From: Lachnospiraceae bacterium
GTDB taxonomy: Bacteria; Bacillota; Clostridia; Lachnospirales; Lachnospiraceae
Assembly: GCA_900768755.1 (NCBI GenBank)
Contig: CAAGDV010000031.1
Span: 42,430 to 106,429 of the forward strand
DNA length: 64,000 bases
Direction: 5' to 3'
In this document: piece after piece, positions 1 to 9,436 of the stretch
How positions within the stretch are numbered: position 1 is the first letter of the stretch
Layout: each line of letters begins with the position of its first letter
Program-made: the position numbers and the translations under genes
The notes under the pieces: generated by a model
Seen by the model: only the letters and a program-made list of their open reading frames with translations
Database searches by the model: none
Told to the model about the DNA's origin: nothing

Positions 1-1422
1 ATGGGAATGTTAAGGCTTGGATTTTCCATTAACGAGGCGCTTTCAAAATACGCACTGCTCACAATCGGTGACGGTCTGGTAAGCCAGATACCGTCCTTAC
101 TCATATCACTTTCAACCGGTATCCTCGTAACCAAGGCATCAAAAGATGCAGAGCTTCCGGAAGAGATTGTCGGGGAACTGTTTTCAATTCCTAAGGTTAT
201 GAAAATCGTCGGTGCTACGATGGCGGCACTCGGAGTGGTTACACCGCTTCCGACATTTGTATTTGTCATTCTGGGCGTCGGTATTTTTCTCATAGGAATC
301 GTGACGGACAGAAAGAAGACTGTCAGTGAGATAGAGGGCGAGACCGAGGAGGCCGAGGTGGAGGCGCAGGAGATTCGAAAACCCGAGAACGTCGTGTCAC
401 TTTTGCAGGTTGACCCGATTGAACTTGAGTTTGGTTACGGAATCATTCCGCTCGCGGATGTCAATCAGGGCGGAGACCTTCTGGACCGAGTCGTTATGAT
501 AAGGCGGCAGGTGGCTTTGGAACTGGGTACAGTGGTGCCGATTATCCGTTTGAGGGATAATATCCAGCTCAACCCCAATCAGTACATTATCAAGATAAAA
601 GGTATCCAGGTCAGTGAGGGCGAGATACTTTTTGACCACTATATGGCTATGAACCCGGGATTTGTTGAAGAAGAAATTGCGGGCATTCCTACTTTTGAGC
701 CGTCGTTCCATCTCCCGGCAATCTGGATTACCGAGAATCAGAGGGAGAGGGCGGAATCGCTCGGATACACGGTTGTCGATGCACCGTCAATTATCGCGAC
801 ACACCTTACCGAGGTTATCAAGTCCCATATTGCTGAACTTTTGACGAGACAGGATACACAGAACCTTGTCAACAACTTAAAAGAGAGCAACCCTACGCTT
901 GTGGAGGAACTTGTGCCTAAGCTTTTGGGAATCGGCGAGATTCAGAAGGTGTTACAGAATCTTTTGGAGGAAGGAATATCGATAAGGGATTTGCTTACGA
1001 TTTTTGAGACACTCGCGGACCATGCGGCGGTTACAAGGGATACAGATATACTTACGGAATATGTCAGACAGAGCTTAAAGAGGGCTATTTCGAATAAATT
1101 TTTTGCCGGAAATGACACGACCAGCGTGATTACCCTGGACCCGTCGTTGGAACAGGAGATAATGAATTCTGTTAAACAGACAGAACAGGGCGCATATATC
1201 AATCTCGCCCCGGATCGCGTGCGGGCCATTATCAATTCAGTTAACACTGAGGTCAATAAGCTTGAAGAGATGGGCAAAAATCCTATTGTGATAGCCTCAC
1301 CCATTGTCAGAATGTATTTTAAAAGACTTACAAGTGATTACATAAAAGATTTAATAGTAATATCTTATAACGAAGTTGAATCAGACGTTGAATTACAGTC
1401 GGTTGGGATGGTGACAGCATAA
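1..1422 (+). CDS. flhA: Flagellar export gate protein FlhA (C-terminal part, cut by window edge)
   Basis: FlhA is the large inner-membrane component of the flagellar type III export gate; its cytosolic domain docks chaperone-substrate complexes. The frame is open from base 1 and the protein has 473 residues, against about 690 in the family, so the 5' third lies outside the window. Visible are the conserved ALLTIGDGLVSQIP stretch near the N-terminus of the fragment, the last two hydrophobic segments (about residues 75-100), and then the long cytosolic domain. The ATG at base 1 is an internal methionine, not the true start. The stop at 1420-1422 is followed after one base by flhF. This is the first visible gene of the flagellar/chemotaxis operon. 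Confidence 0.95.
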   Translation: MGMLRLGFSINEALSKYALLTIGDGLVSQIPSLLISLSTGILVTKASKDAELPEEIVGELFSIPKVMKIVGATMAALGVVTPLPTFVFVILGVGIFLIGIVTDRKKTVSEIEGETEEAEVEAQEIRKPENVVSLLQVDPIELEFGYGIIPLADVNQGGDLLDRVVMIRRQVALELGTVVPIIRLRDNIQLNPNQYIIKIKGIQVSEGEILFDHYMAMNPGFVEEEIAGIPTFEPSFHLPAIWITENQRERAESLGYTVVDAPSIIATHLTEVIKSHIAELLTRQDTQNLVNNLKESNPTLVEELVPKLLGIGEIQKVLQNLLEEGISIRDLLTIFETLADHAAVTRDTDILTEYVRQSLKRAISNKFFAGNDTTSVITLDPSLEQEIMNSVKQTEQGAYINLAPDRVRAIINSVNTEVNKLEEMGKNPIVIASPIVRMYFKRLTSDYIKDLIVISYNEVESDVELQSVGMVTA

Positions 1423-1423
1423 G

Positions 1424-2629
1424 ATGATAGTAAAGAAGTACACGGGCAATACTGAGACAGAAGCGGTAATGAAGGCTAAGGAGGACCTTGGCCCCAATGC
1501 TGTTGTGCTAAATATGCGTAACATGAAACAGCGTGGTCTTGCCAGGCTTTTTAAGAAGGACTATGTTGAGATAACCGCGGCTTTGGAGGAGAGAGATTTT
1601 GCCCAGAATATAAACAGCAGAAAGCCCACCGCGGCACCTAAGACGGAGCCGCAGAGAATTGACCTTTCGGCGGGTGATGATACCGTGCCACAAAAAGATG
1701 CAATTCTTGAGAAAAAACTGGACAGCCTCCATGACATGCTTAAGAATCAGATAAGCAGAGAGGAAGAGACCAAAGAGGTGAAGGAACAAAAGGAAGAGCC
1801 GAAGCTGTCTGTTTCCGGAGAGAACAATGTCAACTTCAAATCGCTGAGACTCATATACAACAAGCTTCTTGAGAACGAGGTTGATGAGAAGTTCGCCAAC
1901 GCCATAATCAATGATATTGAGAGCTCGCTCAAAAAAGAGTCAACCCTTGACAGTATACTTTCTTCAGTGTACCAGAAGATTATTCTGAAGCTTGGCGAGC
2001 CCGCGTGTATTGCGGATGATGACCGCAAGAAGGTGGTTGTGTTTATCGGACCGACAGGCGTCGGAAAGACCACAACCATCGCCAAAATAGCATCTAATTT
2101 CAAACTGGTCAACAAAAAGAAGGTTGCGATGATCACTGCGGACACATACAGGATTGCGGCCGTAGACCAGCTCAATACATACGCAAGCATTCTCGATGTA
2201 CCGGTCAGCGTAATCTACACTCCGGGTGAGGTGTGCGAGGCTGTTAAGGAAATGGATGATTACCAGATGATATTTATTGACACAGCCGGACGTTCGCACA
2301 AGAATGAGGAGCAGCGCAACGAAGTTCTGGAGATGGTTAATAACCTGAAGGAGATGGAGGGTGATTTTGACCTGGTTGTATTCCTGGTGCTCAGCGTAAC
2401 AATCAAGTACCGCGACATTGTAAGCATCTGCGACGCATACAAGGACATTGAGAACTTCAGACTTCTTTTTACCAAACTGGATGAGACAGGCTCATTAGGC
2501 AACATTCTCAATATCAGAATGTACACCAATGCACCGCTTTCATATACCACTTTCGGACAAAATGTGCCGGACGACATAAACACTGCAGACGTACAGAAGC
2601 TTGCCAAGAATCTGCTTGGCGGAGAATAG
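1424..2629 (+). CDS. flhF: Flagellar biosynthesis GTPase FlhF
   Basis: FlhF is an SRP-type GTPase that sets the position and number of flagella together with FlhG. The protein has 401 residues: a basic N-terminal B domain, a charged linker, an N domain, and a G domain with the P-loop GPTGVGKTTT at about residue 209, the G3 motif DTAGR and the G4 motif TKLDETG. Its start lies one base after the flhA stop. The first 28 codons of a longer frame of flhG overlap its end, but the preferred flhG start lies beyond the stop. Assignment follows from motifs and operon position. Confidence 0.96.
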   Translation: MIVKKYTGNTETEAVMKAKEDLGPNAVVLNMRNMKQRGLARLFKKDYVEITAALEERDFAQNINSRKPTAAPKTEPQRIDLSAGDDTVPQKDAILEKKLDSLHDMLKNQISREEETKEVKEQKEEPKLSVSGENNVNFKSLRLIYNKLLENEVDEKFANAIINDIESSLKKESTLDSILSSVYQKIILKLGEPACIADDDRKKVVVFIGPTGVGKTTTIAKIASNFKLVNKKKVAMITADTYRIAAVDQLNTYASILDVPVSVIYTPGEVCEAVKEMDDYQMIFIDTAGRSHKNEEQRNEVLEMVNNLKEMEGDFDLVVFLVLSVTIKYRDIVSICDAYKDIENFRLLFTKLDETGSLGNILNIRMYTNAPLSYTTFGQNVPDDINTADVQKLAKNLLGGE

Positions 2630-2651
2630 ACAGGCTTTTTTGGAGGGAATA

Positions 2652-3542
2652 ATGGATCAGGCTGAGAAACTACGAGAAATGATAAAACAACAGAATCAGA
2701 CCGCGCCGCAGAATTCCAGAATCATTACCGTCACCAGTGGAAAGGGCGGGGTCGGAAAGTCCAGCACATCGATTAATCTGGCACTGCAGTTTCGCAGACA
2801 GGGCAAAAGGGTAATTATTTTTGATGCGGATTTCGGACTCGCCAATATAGAGGTTATGTTCGGCGTAATTCCGCAGTATACACTCGCTGACCTTATGTTT
2901 AAGGGAAAAGAGATAAAGGATATAATTACCGAGGGACCCGAGGGCGTTATGTTTATATCCGGCGGTTCGGGAATCGCAAAGCTTGTGAATCTCGACCATG
3001 AGCAGGTCAAAAGACTTGTGTATAAGATGTCGGAACTGGAGGAACTGGCGGATGTGATTATTATCGATACAGGTGCGGGAATATCTCCCGCAGTGCTCGA
3101 ATTCGTGGCTGCAAGTCCCGAGGTGATACTTGTCACGACACCGGAGCCTACATCGATAACGGACTCATATGCGCTCCTTAAGGCGCTGTCAATGCACAAA
3201 GGATATGACAAGGACAGGACCAAAATAATGGTTCTTGCCAACAAGGTTAACTCTGTAACAGAGAGCAGAAATATTTACGAGAAATTATCTGCGGTTGTTG
3301 AGCGCTTTCTCAACATTCAGTTAAGATATCTGGGAGCAGTTCCGCAGGATGCGGCAATCGGCAAGGCAGTTATGAAGCAGCAGCCGGTTACAATTGCTTT
3401 TCCGGGCTCAACTCCTACAAAGGCCTACCTGACCATCAGCAAACGCCTGGCGGCCAACAGCACGGGTCAGGAGAATGATGAAAGAAGGAGCATTTCGAAG
3501 TTCTTCAGTCGGGTCTTCGGCTCCAAAAAGAAGGATAATTAA
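2652..3542 (+). CDS. flhG: MinD-like ATPase FlhG (YlxH)
   Basis: FlhG is a ParA/MinD-family ATPase that stimulates FlhF GTPase activity and restrains flagellar number. The deviant Walker A motif SGKGGVGKSS is at residues 29-38 and the DADFGLANIEVMFG switch region follows. The N-terminal MDQAEKLREM helix matches the FlhF-activating segment known from FlhG proteins. The ATG at 2652 is preferred over the longer open frame from 2601 because TGGAGGGA lies just upstream (2641-2648) and the protein then begins with this conserved helix. Length is 296 residues, normal for the family. Confidence 0.95.
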   Translation: MDQAEKLREMIKQQNQTAPQNSRIITVTSGKGGVGKSSTSINLALQFRRQGKRVIIFDADFGLANIEVMFGVIPQYTLADLMFKGKEIKDIITEGPEGVMFISGGSGIAKLVNLDHEQVKRLVYKMSELEELADVIIIDTGAGISPAVLEFVAASPEVILVTTPEPTSITDSYALLKALSMHKGYDKDRTKIMVLANKVNSVTESRNIYEKLSAVVERFLNIQLRYLGAVPQDAAIGKAVMKQQPVTIAFPGSTPTKAYLTISKRLAANSTGQENDERRSISKFFSRVFGSKKKDN

Positions 3543-3557
3543 GGAGGCTTGTACAGG

Positions 3558-4283
3558 GTGGCACGTATAATTGCTGAAGGAATGAAGGTTGACCTTAAGG
3601 AAATACTCAACGAAAAAGAAATTAAAGACGGTAAGACCGCAAAGACTTATGTCAGTCAGATTCTGGAGATAAAAGATGACGAGAACATGAAGCTCGCAAT
3701 GCCCATGGTGCAGGGAAGGCTCATCCCGCTTGCAAAGGGTGAGAAGTTCGAAGCATTTTTCTATACGGCAAAAGGTCTGTACGCAACCAGAGTATTGATT
3801 CTGGAAAGGTACAAGACAGGAAATATATATTCGCTTGACATTGAGATTCTGGCGGAGTTAAAGAAGTTTCAGAGAAGGCAGTATTTCAGGCTCGAGAAAA
3901 GCATTCCCGTCATGTATACGCAGATTACGGAACAGGAGAGAGACAGCATATTAAACGGCGATTTGCGGGTCGAAGATGTCGTGATGAACAACATCTATTC
4001 CGAGGGCGTGAGTCTTGATGTGAGCGGCGGCGGAATGAGGCTTGTCGGAGATTTGAAGATAGACAAAGCTACGCCACTGATACTCAATTTCAACATAGCA
4101 ATGGATTCGGGAATGAAGAATTTTAAGCTGCTTGCGAATACAATCAAGTCGGAGCAGTTGGGCATGAGACGCGACAAATTCGAAGAGAGAGTCGAGTTTA
4201 TGAACATCACCCCGGAGGACAGGGAAGTGCTCATCAGATATATTTTTGAGGAGCAGAGAAAGAGCAGAAGAAACACCATGTAA
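3558..4283 (+). CDS. PilZ-domain flagellar brake protein (YcgR/YpfA type)
   Basis: This cyclic-di-GMP-binding protein probably slows or stops the flagellar motor when c-di-GMP is high. It has a YcgR-like N-terminal domain followed by PilZ motifs: the arginine motif in FQRRQYFRL and the DVSGGG motif, matching RxxxR and D/NxSxxG. The start is taken as GTG at 3558, ten bases after AAGGAGG (3541-3547); the in-frame TTG at 3549 is too close to that site. An HD-GYP phosphodiesterase response regulator lies at 42.7 kb, so both a sensor and a degrader of c-di-GMP are in this window. Confidence 0.87.
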   Translation: MARIIAEGMKVDLKEILNEKEIKDGKTAKTYVSQILEIKDDENMKLAMPMVQGRLIPLAKGEKFEAFFYTAKGLYATRVLILERYKTGNIYSLDIEILAELKKFQRRQYFRLEKSIPVMYTQITEQERDSILNGDLRVEDVVMNNIYSEGVSLDVSGGGMRLVGDLKIDKATPLILNFNIAMDSGMKNFKLLANTIKSEQLGMRRDKFEERVEFMNITPEDREVLIRYIFEEQRKSRRNTM

Positions 4284-4297
4284 GCGAGGTTTTGAAT

Positions 4298-5452
4298 ATG
4301 GGCAGAAAATTTTTAATAATTGATGACTCTGCACTTATGAGAAGGGTAATATCTGATATAATTAAACAAAACAGTGAATACGAAGTGTTGGATGTTGCCG
4401 TTGACGGTGTGGACGGACTTGACCGTCTGGTGAGTCATCCCGGGTTTTATGATCTGGTAATTCTTGATATCAATATGCCGAAGATGAATGGGTTGGAGCT
4501 TTTGGCAATGCTGCAGAAGAACCATATGCATGAGGCAGTTGTGGTTGTAAGCACCGTGGCCAAGGAAGGCGCTAAGGAGACGATTCAGGCACTGGAACTC
4601 GGAGCGCTGGATTTTGTCACCAAGCCGGAGAATTTTTACGAGGTCAAGGGAGAGGGATTTAAGACTAATCTGCTTTCGATGATTGAACTTGTCACGGGCA
4701 AGGATCTTAACCGCAAGAGGATTTCGTCAGCGGACAATGCACCGGCTGTCAGGATTCCGATTAAGCAGATGTTCAGTACATCTTCGGACAGTGCTGCAAA
4801 GGATAATACACCGCCTGTTTCCAGGGATATGTCAGAGGTGATTAAGAATTCCGCGAACGTAAAGAGCGGCAGGAAAAAGCTTGTTGCGCTCGCGTGCTCA
4901 ACAGGAGGACCCAAATCCCTCCAGCAGGTTATTCCGCTTTTGCCGGGTAACCTTGATGCACCGGTTGTAATGGTCCAGCACATGCCGAAAGGTTTTACCG
5001 CATCCCTTGCGATGCGCCTTAATTCCCTGGGCAGTATTCCGGTGACCGAGGCGAAGGACGGAGAGGCTCTTTTGAAGGGTCATGTCTACATTGCTCCGGG
5101 CGGAATGCACATAACGATTGAGCAGCAGGGAAACGGTCATGTGATAAGATATTTTGACATACCGCCTGTGGATGCGCTTAAGCCATGCGCCAACATAATG
5201 TTTGATTCACTGAAGACATCAGGCTTTGATGAGATAACGTGCGTAGTGCTCACCGGAATGGGAGCGGACGGCACCAAGGGAATTAGGTCCCTTAAGGACA
5301 GCGGCAAGAAGCTGCACGTGATAAGCCAGGATGCCGACAGCTGTGTGGTATACGGAATGCCGCGCGCGGTATATGAGTCAGGGCTGACCAACGAGGTCAG
5401 ACCGTTAGATGAGATTGCAGAAAGTATTATTAAGAACGTGGGGGTATCTTAA
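4298..5452 (+). CDS. cheB: Chemotaxis protein-glutamate methylesterase CheB
   Basis: CheB removes methyl groups from chemoreceptors (and may deamidate glutamines) when phosphorylated by CheA. The receiver domain has the acidic pair at residues 9-10 and phosphoacceptor Asp57 in LVILDINMP. The C-terminal methylesterase domain shows the catalytic serine in ACSTGGPKS, the histidine in QHMPKGF and the aspartate in GMGADGTKG. ATG 4298 lies eight bases after the AGG of GCGAGGT; an in-frame TTG two codons upstream is less likely. cheA begins at the base after its stop. Confidence 0.96.
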   Translation: MGRKFLIIDDSALMRRVISDIIKQNSEYEVLDVAVDGVDGLDRLVSHPGFYDLVILDINMPKMNGLELLAMLQKNHMHEAVVVVSTVAKEGAKETIQALELGALDFVTKPENFYEVKGEGFKTNLLSMIELVTGKDLNRKRISSADNAPAVRIPIKQMFSTSSDSAAKDNTPPVSRDMSEVIKNSANVKSGRKKLVALACSTGGPKSLQQVIPLLPGNLDAPVVMVQHMPKGFTASLAMRLNSLGSIPVTEAKDGEALLKGHVYIAPGGMHITIEQQGNGHVIRYFDIPPVDALKPCANIMFDSLKTSGFDEITCVVLTGMGADGTKGIRSLKDSGKKLHVISQDADSCVVYGMPRAVYESGLTNEVRPLDEIAESIIKNVGVS

Positions 5453-7510
5453 ATGGACGTTAGCCAGTATCTTGAAATTTTTGTCGAGGAGACAAGAGAA
5501 CATCTTCAGAACCTTAATGAGCATCTGCTGGTGCTTGAGAAGGAGCCTGAGAACAAGGACACAATCAATGAGATTTTCCGTGCGGCGCACTCCCTTAAGG
5601 GAATGGCCGGAACAATGGGATATAAGAGAATGCAGAATCTTACCCATGACATGGAGAATGTATTTTCCGAGATCCGCAACGACAAGATGGCGGTTACATC
5701 TGAACTTGTCGATACGCTTTTTCAGTGCCTTGATGCCTTGGAGACATACCTTGATAATATTATCAATACCCAGGACGAAGGAACAGATGACAATGAGCCG
5801 ATTATCAAGCTTCTGAACGATTTCCTTAACGGCAAAAGTAACGCTCCGGCTGCTAAGGAAGAGCCTGAAGAGAAAGCAGTCAAAGAGGAGAAGCCGGCTG
5901 AGAGTGCACCTGTGAAAGTCGAATTTGCCGATTTTGAGAAGCACGCAATTATGGAGGCGGCAAAGAAGAATCTCAATGTGTACGGAATCGATGTCAATAT
6001 TGACCATAACTGTATTTTGAAGGCGGCAAGGGCATTTCTTGTGTTCAAGGCCCTTGAAGAGCACGGAGAGATTATTAAGTCAATTCCTTCAACCCAGGAT
6101 ATTGAGGATGAGAAGTTTGACTTTGATTTTAAAGTGTTTGTGATTTCCGGCGACCCGATGGACAAGGTGGTTGCGGCAGTTAAGAATGTGTCCGAGATTA
6201 AGGAAGCCACGGGCTCCGTAATAGAGATTAAAGAGGAACCGCCAAAAGAAGAACCCGCAAAGGAGACCAAGACCAATTCCGATGCGCCAAAGCAGTCTGC
6301 TCCGGCAAGGGAGAATGCAAAGCCTCAGGGCGGCAGTTCATCAAAGCCGGTTGTTAACCGCTCAGTGCGTGTGGATATTGAGAAACTTGATGTCCTCATG
6401 AATCTTGTCAGTGAGCTTATCATTGCCAAGAACGGACTGGTATCGGCGAATAATTCCGAACAGATTTCACAGCACAGTCAGAGCTTTAACGAGCAGATTG
6501 AGTATCTTGAAAGAGTAACCACTAACCTTCATGAATCCGTTATGAATGTGCGAATGGTTCCGATTGAGACCGTTGTGAGCAGATTCCCGAGAATGATAAG
6601 GGACCTCAGCAAGAAGCTTGACAAGAAGATGGAGCTTTATATGAGCGGTGAGGACACCGAGCTTGACCGTACCGTTATTGATGAAATTGGTGACCCTCTT
6701 ATGCACCTTCTCCGTAACTCCGCCGACCACGGACTTGAGACGGCAGAGGTCAGAAGGGCGAAAGGGAAACCGGAGACAGGTTCTATTTTCCTTGACGCTT
6801 ATCAGGACGGCAACAATGTTGTTATCGAGGTTAGGGATGACGGAAACGGAATAGATGTAGAGAAGGTTAAGAACAAAGCGATAGAGAAAGGCACGATTAC
6901 GCCGGAGCAGGCTGAATCGATGACCGACAAAGAGATTATCAATCTTTTGTTCAGACCGAGTTTTTCAACCGCAGAGAAGGTTACGGATGTATCAGGACGC
7001 GGTGTCGGACTTGATGTTGTTAAGTCAAAGATTGAAGCGCTCGGCGGAGATGTTGAATGTCACAGCGTTTTGGGCGAGGGAAGTACTTTTACAATCAGAC
7101 TTCCGCTTACACTTGCCATCATCCAGGCACTCATGGTTGAGCTCGGCAACGAGAAATATGCAATATCTCTCGGCTCAATCCAGACTGTTGAGGATATACC
7201 GGTGACGGATGTCAAATACGTTCAGGGCAAGGCTGTAATTACGCTCCGCGGAACCGTAATTCCTCTCATAAGACTCGGAGAGCTTCTGGAGGTTGAGCAC
7301 ACCAATACGGACAGTGACAGCCTGACGGTCGTTATCATCAAGAAGGGCGATAAGCTTGCCGGAATTGTTGTTGACAGACTGATCGGACAGATGGAGATAG
7401 TTATCAAGTCTCTCGGAAAATATATAAATATCAACAAGATGATCAGCGGAGCGACCATACTCGGAGACGGCGAGGTTGCACTCATCATCGATGCCAATGC
7501 GATTATGTAG
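5453..7510 (+). CDS. cheA: Chemotaxis histidine kinase CheA
   Basis: CheA is the kinase of the chemoreceptor array and phosphorylates CheY and CheB. The 685-residue protein has an HPt domain with phosphorylated His46 in RAAHSLKGMAG, an acidic/Pro-rich linker with a P2-like domain around residues 160-245, a P3 dimerisation helix pair from about 304, an ATPase domain with the N box LLRNSADHGLE near 417, and a CheW-like regulatory domain from about 550. It starts on the base after the cheB stop, so the two are probably translationally coupled. Confidence 0.97.
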   Translation: MDVSQYLEIFVEETREHLQNLNEHLLVLEKEPENKDTINEIFRAAHSLKGMAGTMGYKRMQNLTHDMENVFSEIRNDKMAVTSELVDTLFQCLDALETYLDNIINTQDEGTDDNEPIIKLLNDFLNGKSNAPAAKEEPEEKAVKEEKPAESAPVKVEFADFEKHAIMEAAKKNLNVYGIDVNIDHNCILKAARAFLVFKALEEHGEIIKSIPSTQDIEDEKFDFDFKVFVISGDPMDKVVAAVKNVSEIKEATGSVIEIKEEPPKEEPAKETKTNSDAPKQSAPARENAKPQGGSSSKPVVNRSVRVDIEKLDVLMNLVSELIIAKNGLVSANNSEQISQHSQSFNEQIEYLERVTTNLHESVMNVRMVPIETVVSRFPRMIRDLSKKLDKKMELYMSGEDTELDRTVIDEIGDPLMHLLRNSADHGLETAEVRRAKGKPETGSIFLDAYQDGNNVVIEVRDDGNGIDVEKVKNKAIEKGTITPEQAESMTDKEIINLLFRPSFSTAEKVTDVSGRGVGLDVVKSKIEALGGDVECHSVLGEGSTFTIRLPLTLAIIQALMVELGNEKYAISLGSIQTVEDIPVTDVKYVQGKAVITLRGTVIPLIRLGELLEVEHTNTDSDSLTVVIIKKGDKLAGIVVDRLIGQMEIVIKSLGKYININKMISGATILGDGEVALIIDANAIM

Positions 7511-7522
7511 GAGGGGAACACA

Positions 7523-7981
7523 ATGGAAAATATTAACAATAGCACTAATGAGTCAACCGCAGTACAATACATAGTCATAAAGATAGGCAACGAACAGTAC
7601 GGAATCAATATCAAATATGTCGATAACATCGTAAGAATGCAGGCGATTACAAGAGTGCCGAAGGCACAGCCTTATTTTGTCGGAGTTATCAACCTCCGCG
7701 GTGAGATAGTTCCGGTCATGAGTCTCAGAAAGAAGTTTGAGATTGAGGATGACGAGATAACGAACTCAACAAGAATTATTATTCTTAAGCCAGAGGCACA
7801 GTCAACAGTAGGTTTTCTTGTTGATGGCGTAAAAGAAGTTGTCACACTTTCGGAAGATGAGATTGAGAAAAACAGCGTAAACGGCGCACAGGCATATATT
7901 TCGGCTGTGGGAAAACAAAACGGACAGTTGATTTCGCTTCTCTCAATACATTCCGTTATCGGCGATAAAGAGCAACAATAA
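7523..7981 (+). CDS. cheW: Chemotaxis coupling protein CheW
   Basis: CheW couples receptors to CheA at the membrane-associated array. This is a single CheW domain of 152 residues with the typical pattern of FVGVINLRGEIVPV and FLVDGVKEVV. The gene is preceded by GGAGGGG ten bases after the cheA stop region. It lies between cheA and cheC in the normal Clostridia order. Confidence 0.96.
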   Translation: MENINNSTNESTAVQYIVIKIGNEQYGINIKYVDNIVRMQAITRVPKAQPYFVGVINLRGEIVPVMSLRKKFEIEDDEITNSTRIIILKPEAQSTVGFLVDGVKEVVTLSEDEIEKNSVNGAQAYISAVGKQNGQLISLLSIHSVIGDKEQQ

Positions 7982-8004
7982 ATATTTATGGAAAGGACAA
8001 GAAG

Positions 8005-8625
8005 ATGTCTGAATTTTCTCTTGATGAATTGAGCGACCTTCAGTTTGATGTGCTTAAGGAAATCGGAAATATCGGAGCAGGGAACGCAACAACGGCTCTG
8101 TCTCAGATTATGAATACGAAAATCGATATGGGTGTGCCAAAGGTTGCACTCGTTCCGTTGAGCGAGATAGCAGGAATTATCGGTTCCGAGGACCAGGTAA
8201 TCTGCGGTATTCTTTTGGCGATGGAACAGGATGTAAGCGGTACAATGATGTTTCTTCTTAACGAGGAGTCAGCACAGACAATTGTTGCCTCTTTAATGCA
8301 GGCACCACCCAAACCATTTTCAGAGTTTGCTGAAATTGAATTATCCGCTTTGAGCGAGATAGGAAATATCATTGCCGGCGCGTACCTTTCGGCACTGTCT
8401 ACACTTACCAACCTTACAATAACGGCTTCAGTACCGGCAATTACGGTTGATATGGCGGGGGCAATTCTCTCCGTACCGGCGATTGAATACGGAAAAATAG
8501 GTGATAAAGTCCTTTTTATTGAGACCCAGCTGGGAGAAGATATTCTTTTGAACGGGTATATTGTTATGGTTCCGGAGATAGAGTCATACGGCAAGATACT
8601 GACGGCTCTGGGTATTGAAATATAA
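8005..8625 (+). CDS. cheC: CheY-P phosphatase CheC
   Basis: CheC dephosphorylates CheY-P and binds CheD. The 206-residue protein has the two pseudo-symmetric CheC motifs: EIGNIGAGNA near residue 18 and SEIGNIIAGAYLSAL near residue 117, each carrying the conserved Glu and Asn of the phosphatase sites. GGAAAGG precedes the ATG. cheD follows directly, as expected for a CheC-CheD pair. Confidence 0.95.
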   Translation: MSEFSLDELSDLQFDVLKEIGNIGAGNATTALSQIMNTKIDMGVPKVALVPLSEIAGIIGSEDQVICGILLAMEQDVSGTMMFLLNEESAQTIVASLMQAPPKPFSEFAEIELSALSEIGNIIAGAYLSALSTLTNLTITASVPAITVDMAGAILSVPAIEYGKIGDKVLFIETQLGEDILLNGYIVMVPEIESYGKILTALGIEI

Positions 8626-8643
8626 GAGACTTAATAGGTTTGG

Positions 8644-9141
8644 ATGATTATGGGTGAAATGATAAAAGTTGGAATGGCAGACCTGAATGTCTGCAAGGCT
8701 CCCGACTCGTTGACCACACTTGGTCTCGGGTCATGTATCGGAGCGTGTATATATGATCCGACTGCCAAAATAGCCGGAATGGTGCATTTTATGCTGCCGG
8801 ACAGCACAAGAATTAAATGCAATCAGAATAAAGCCAAATTCGGGGATACGGGAATTCTTGAACTTATAAGACGCATGGAGGCAGAGGGCGCCGTCAGACG
8901 CCGTATGGTTGCCAAAATAGCGGGAGGCGCCAAGATGTTTGCCCTTGCGGCGGGCTCCAATCTCTCAAGTCTCAATATCGGCGACAATAATATTGAGTCG
9001 GCGCGCACCAACCTCAAAGCACTCGGAATAAAGATAATTGCAGAGGATGTTGCGCTTAATTACGGACGCACAATTGAGTTTTATGCTGATGACGGAAGAC
9101 TTCTCATCAAGTCCGTAGGTCACGAGAATAAGATAATATAG
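8644..9141 (+). CDS. cheD: Chemoreceptor glutamine deamidase CheD
   Basis: CheD deamidates receptor glutamines and stimulates CheC. The active-site cysteine lies in LGSCIGACIYDP and the histidine in AGMVHFMLP, both in the family positions. There are three possible in-frame ATG starts (8644, 8650, 8659); the first is used, though the conserved region begins only at about residue 12. Length 165 is normal. Confidence 0.95.
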   Translation: MIMGEMIKVGMADLNVCKAPDSLTTLGLGSCIGACIYDPTAKIAGMVHFMLPDSTRIKCNQNKAKFGDTGILELIRRMEAEGAVRRRMVAKIAGGAKMFALAAGSNLSSLNIGDNNIESARTNLKALGIKIIAEDVALNYGRTIEFYADDGRLLIKSVGHENKII

Positions 9142-9160
9142 TCTGATAGGGAGTGATTTT

Positions 9161-9430
9161 ATGCAACAGGAGCACAAATATATGCCATTGGTTATTTCTT
9201 TGGCTGCGGGGCTTGTTGTCAGCATAATTACAATTATTAACAGGTATAATTCCATAACTGCGATACTGATAATTCTTGGGGTATTGCTGGGATTCTACAT
9301 ACTGGGTCTTATTTTCAGGGCAATACTTCGTGCAACGGCAACCAAGGAGGAAGATTCTTCTGCGCAAGACGGAGAAGAATCAGAGACAGAGGCGGAGATG
9401 CCGGATGTCACAACAAACGACCGGGAGTAG
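9161..9430 (+). CDS. Small two-helix membrane protein in the fla/che operon
   Basis: The 89-residue protein has two predicted membrane helices, at about residues 9-27 and 31-53, and a very acidic cytoplasmic-looking tail rich in Glu and Asp. It sits between cheD and fliA, with about 20 bases upstream and 6 downstream, so it is almost certainly cotranscribed. No characterised family was recognised. A link to motility is inferred only from position. Confidence 0.75.
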   Translation: MQQEHKYMPLVISLAAGLVVSIITIINRYNSITAILIILGVLLGFYILGLIFRAILRATATKEEDSSAQDGEESETEAEMPDVTTNDRE

Positions 9431-9436
9431 TGAACT

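Noticed and set aside
5405..6276. Overlapping - strand frames opposite cheA
   Set aside because: CheA domains are intact on the + strand, and the antisense products are low-complexity with no start signals.
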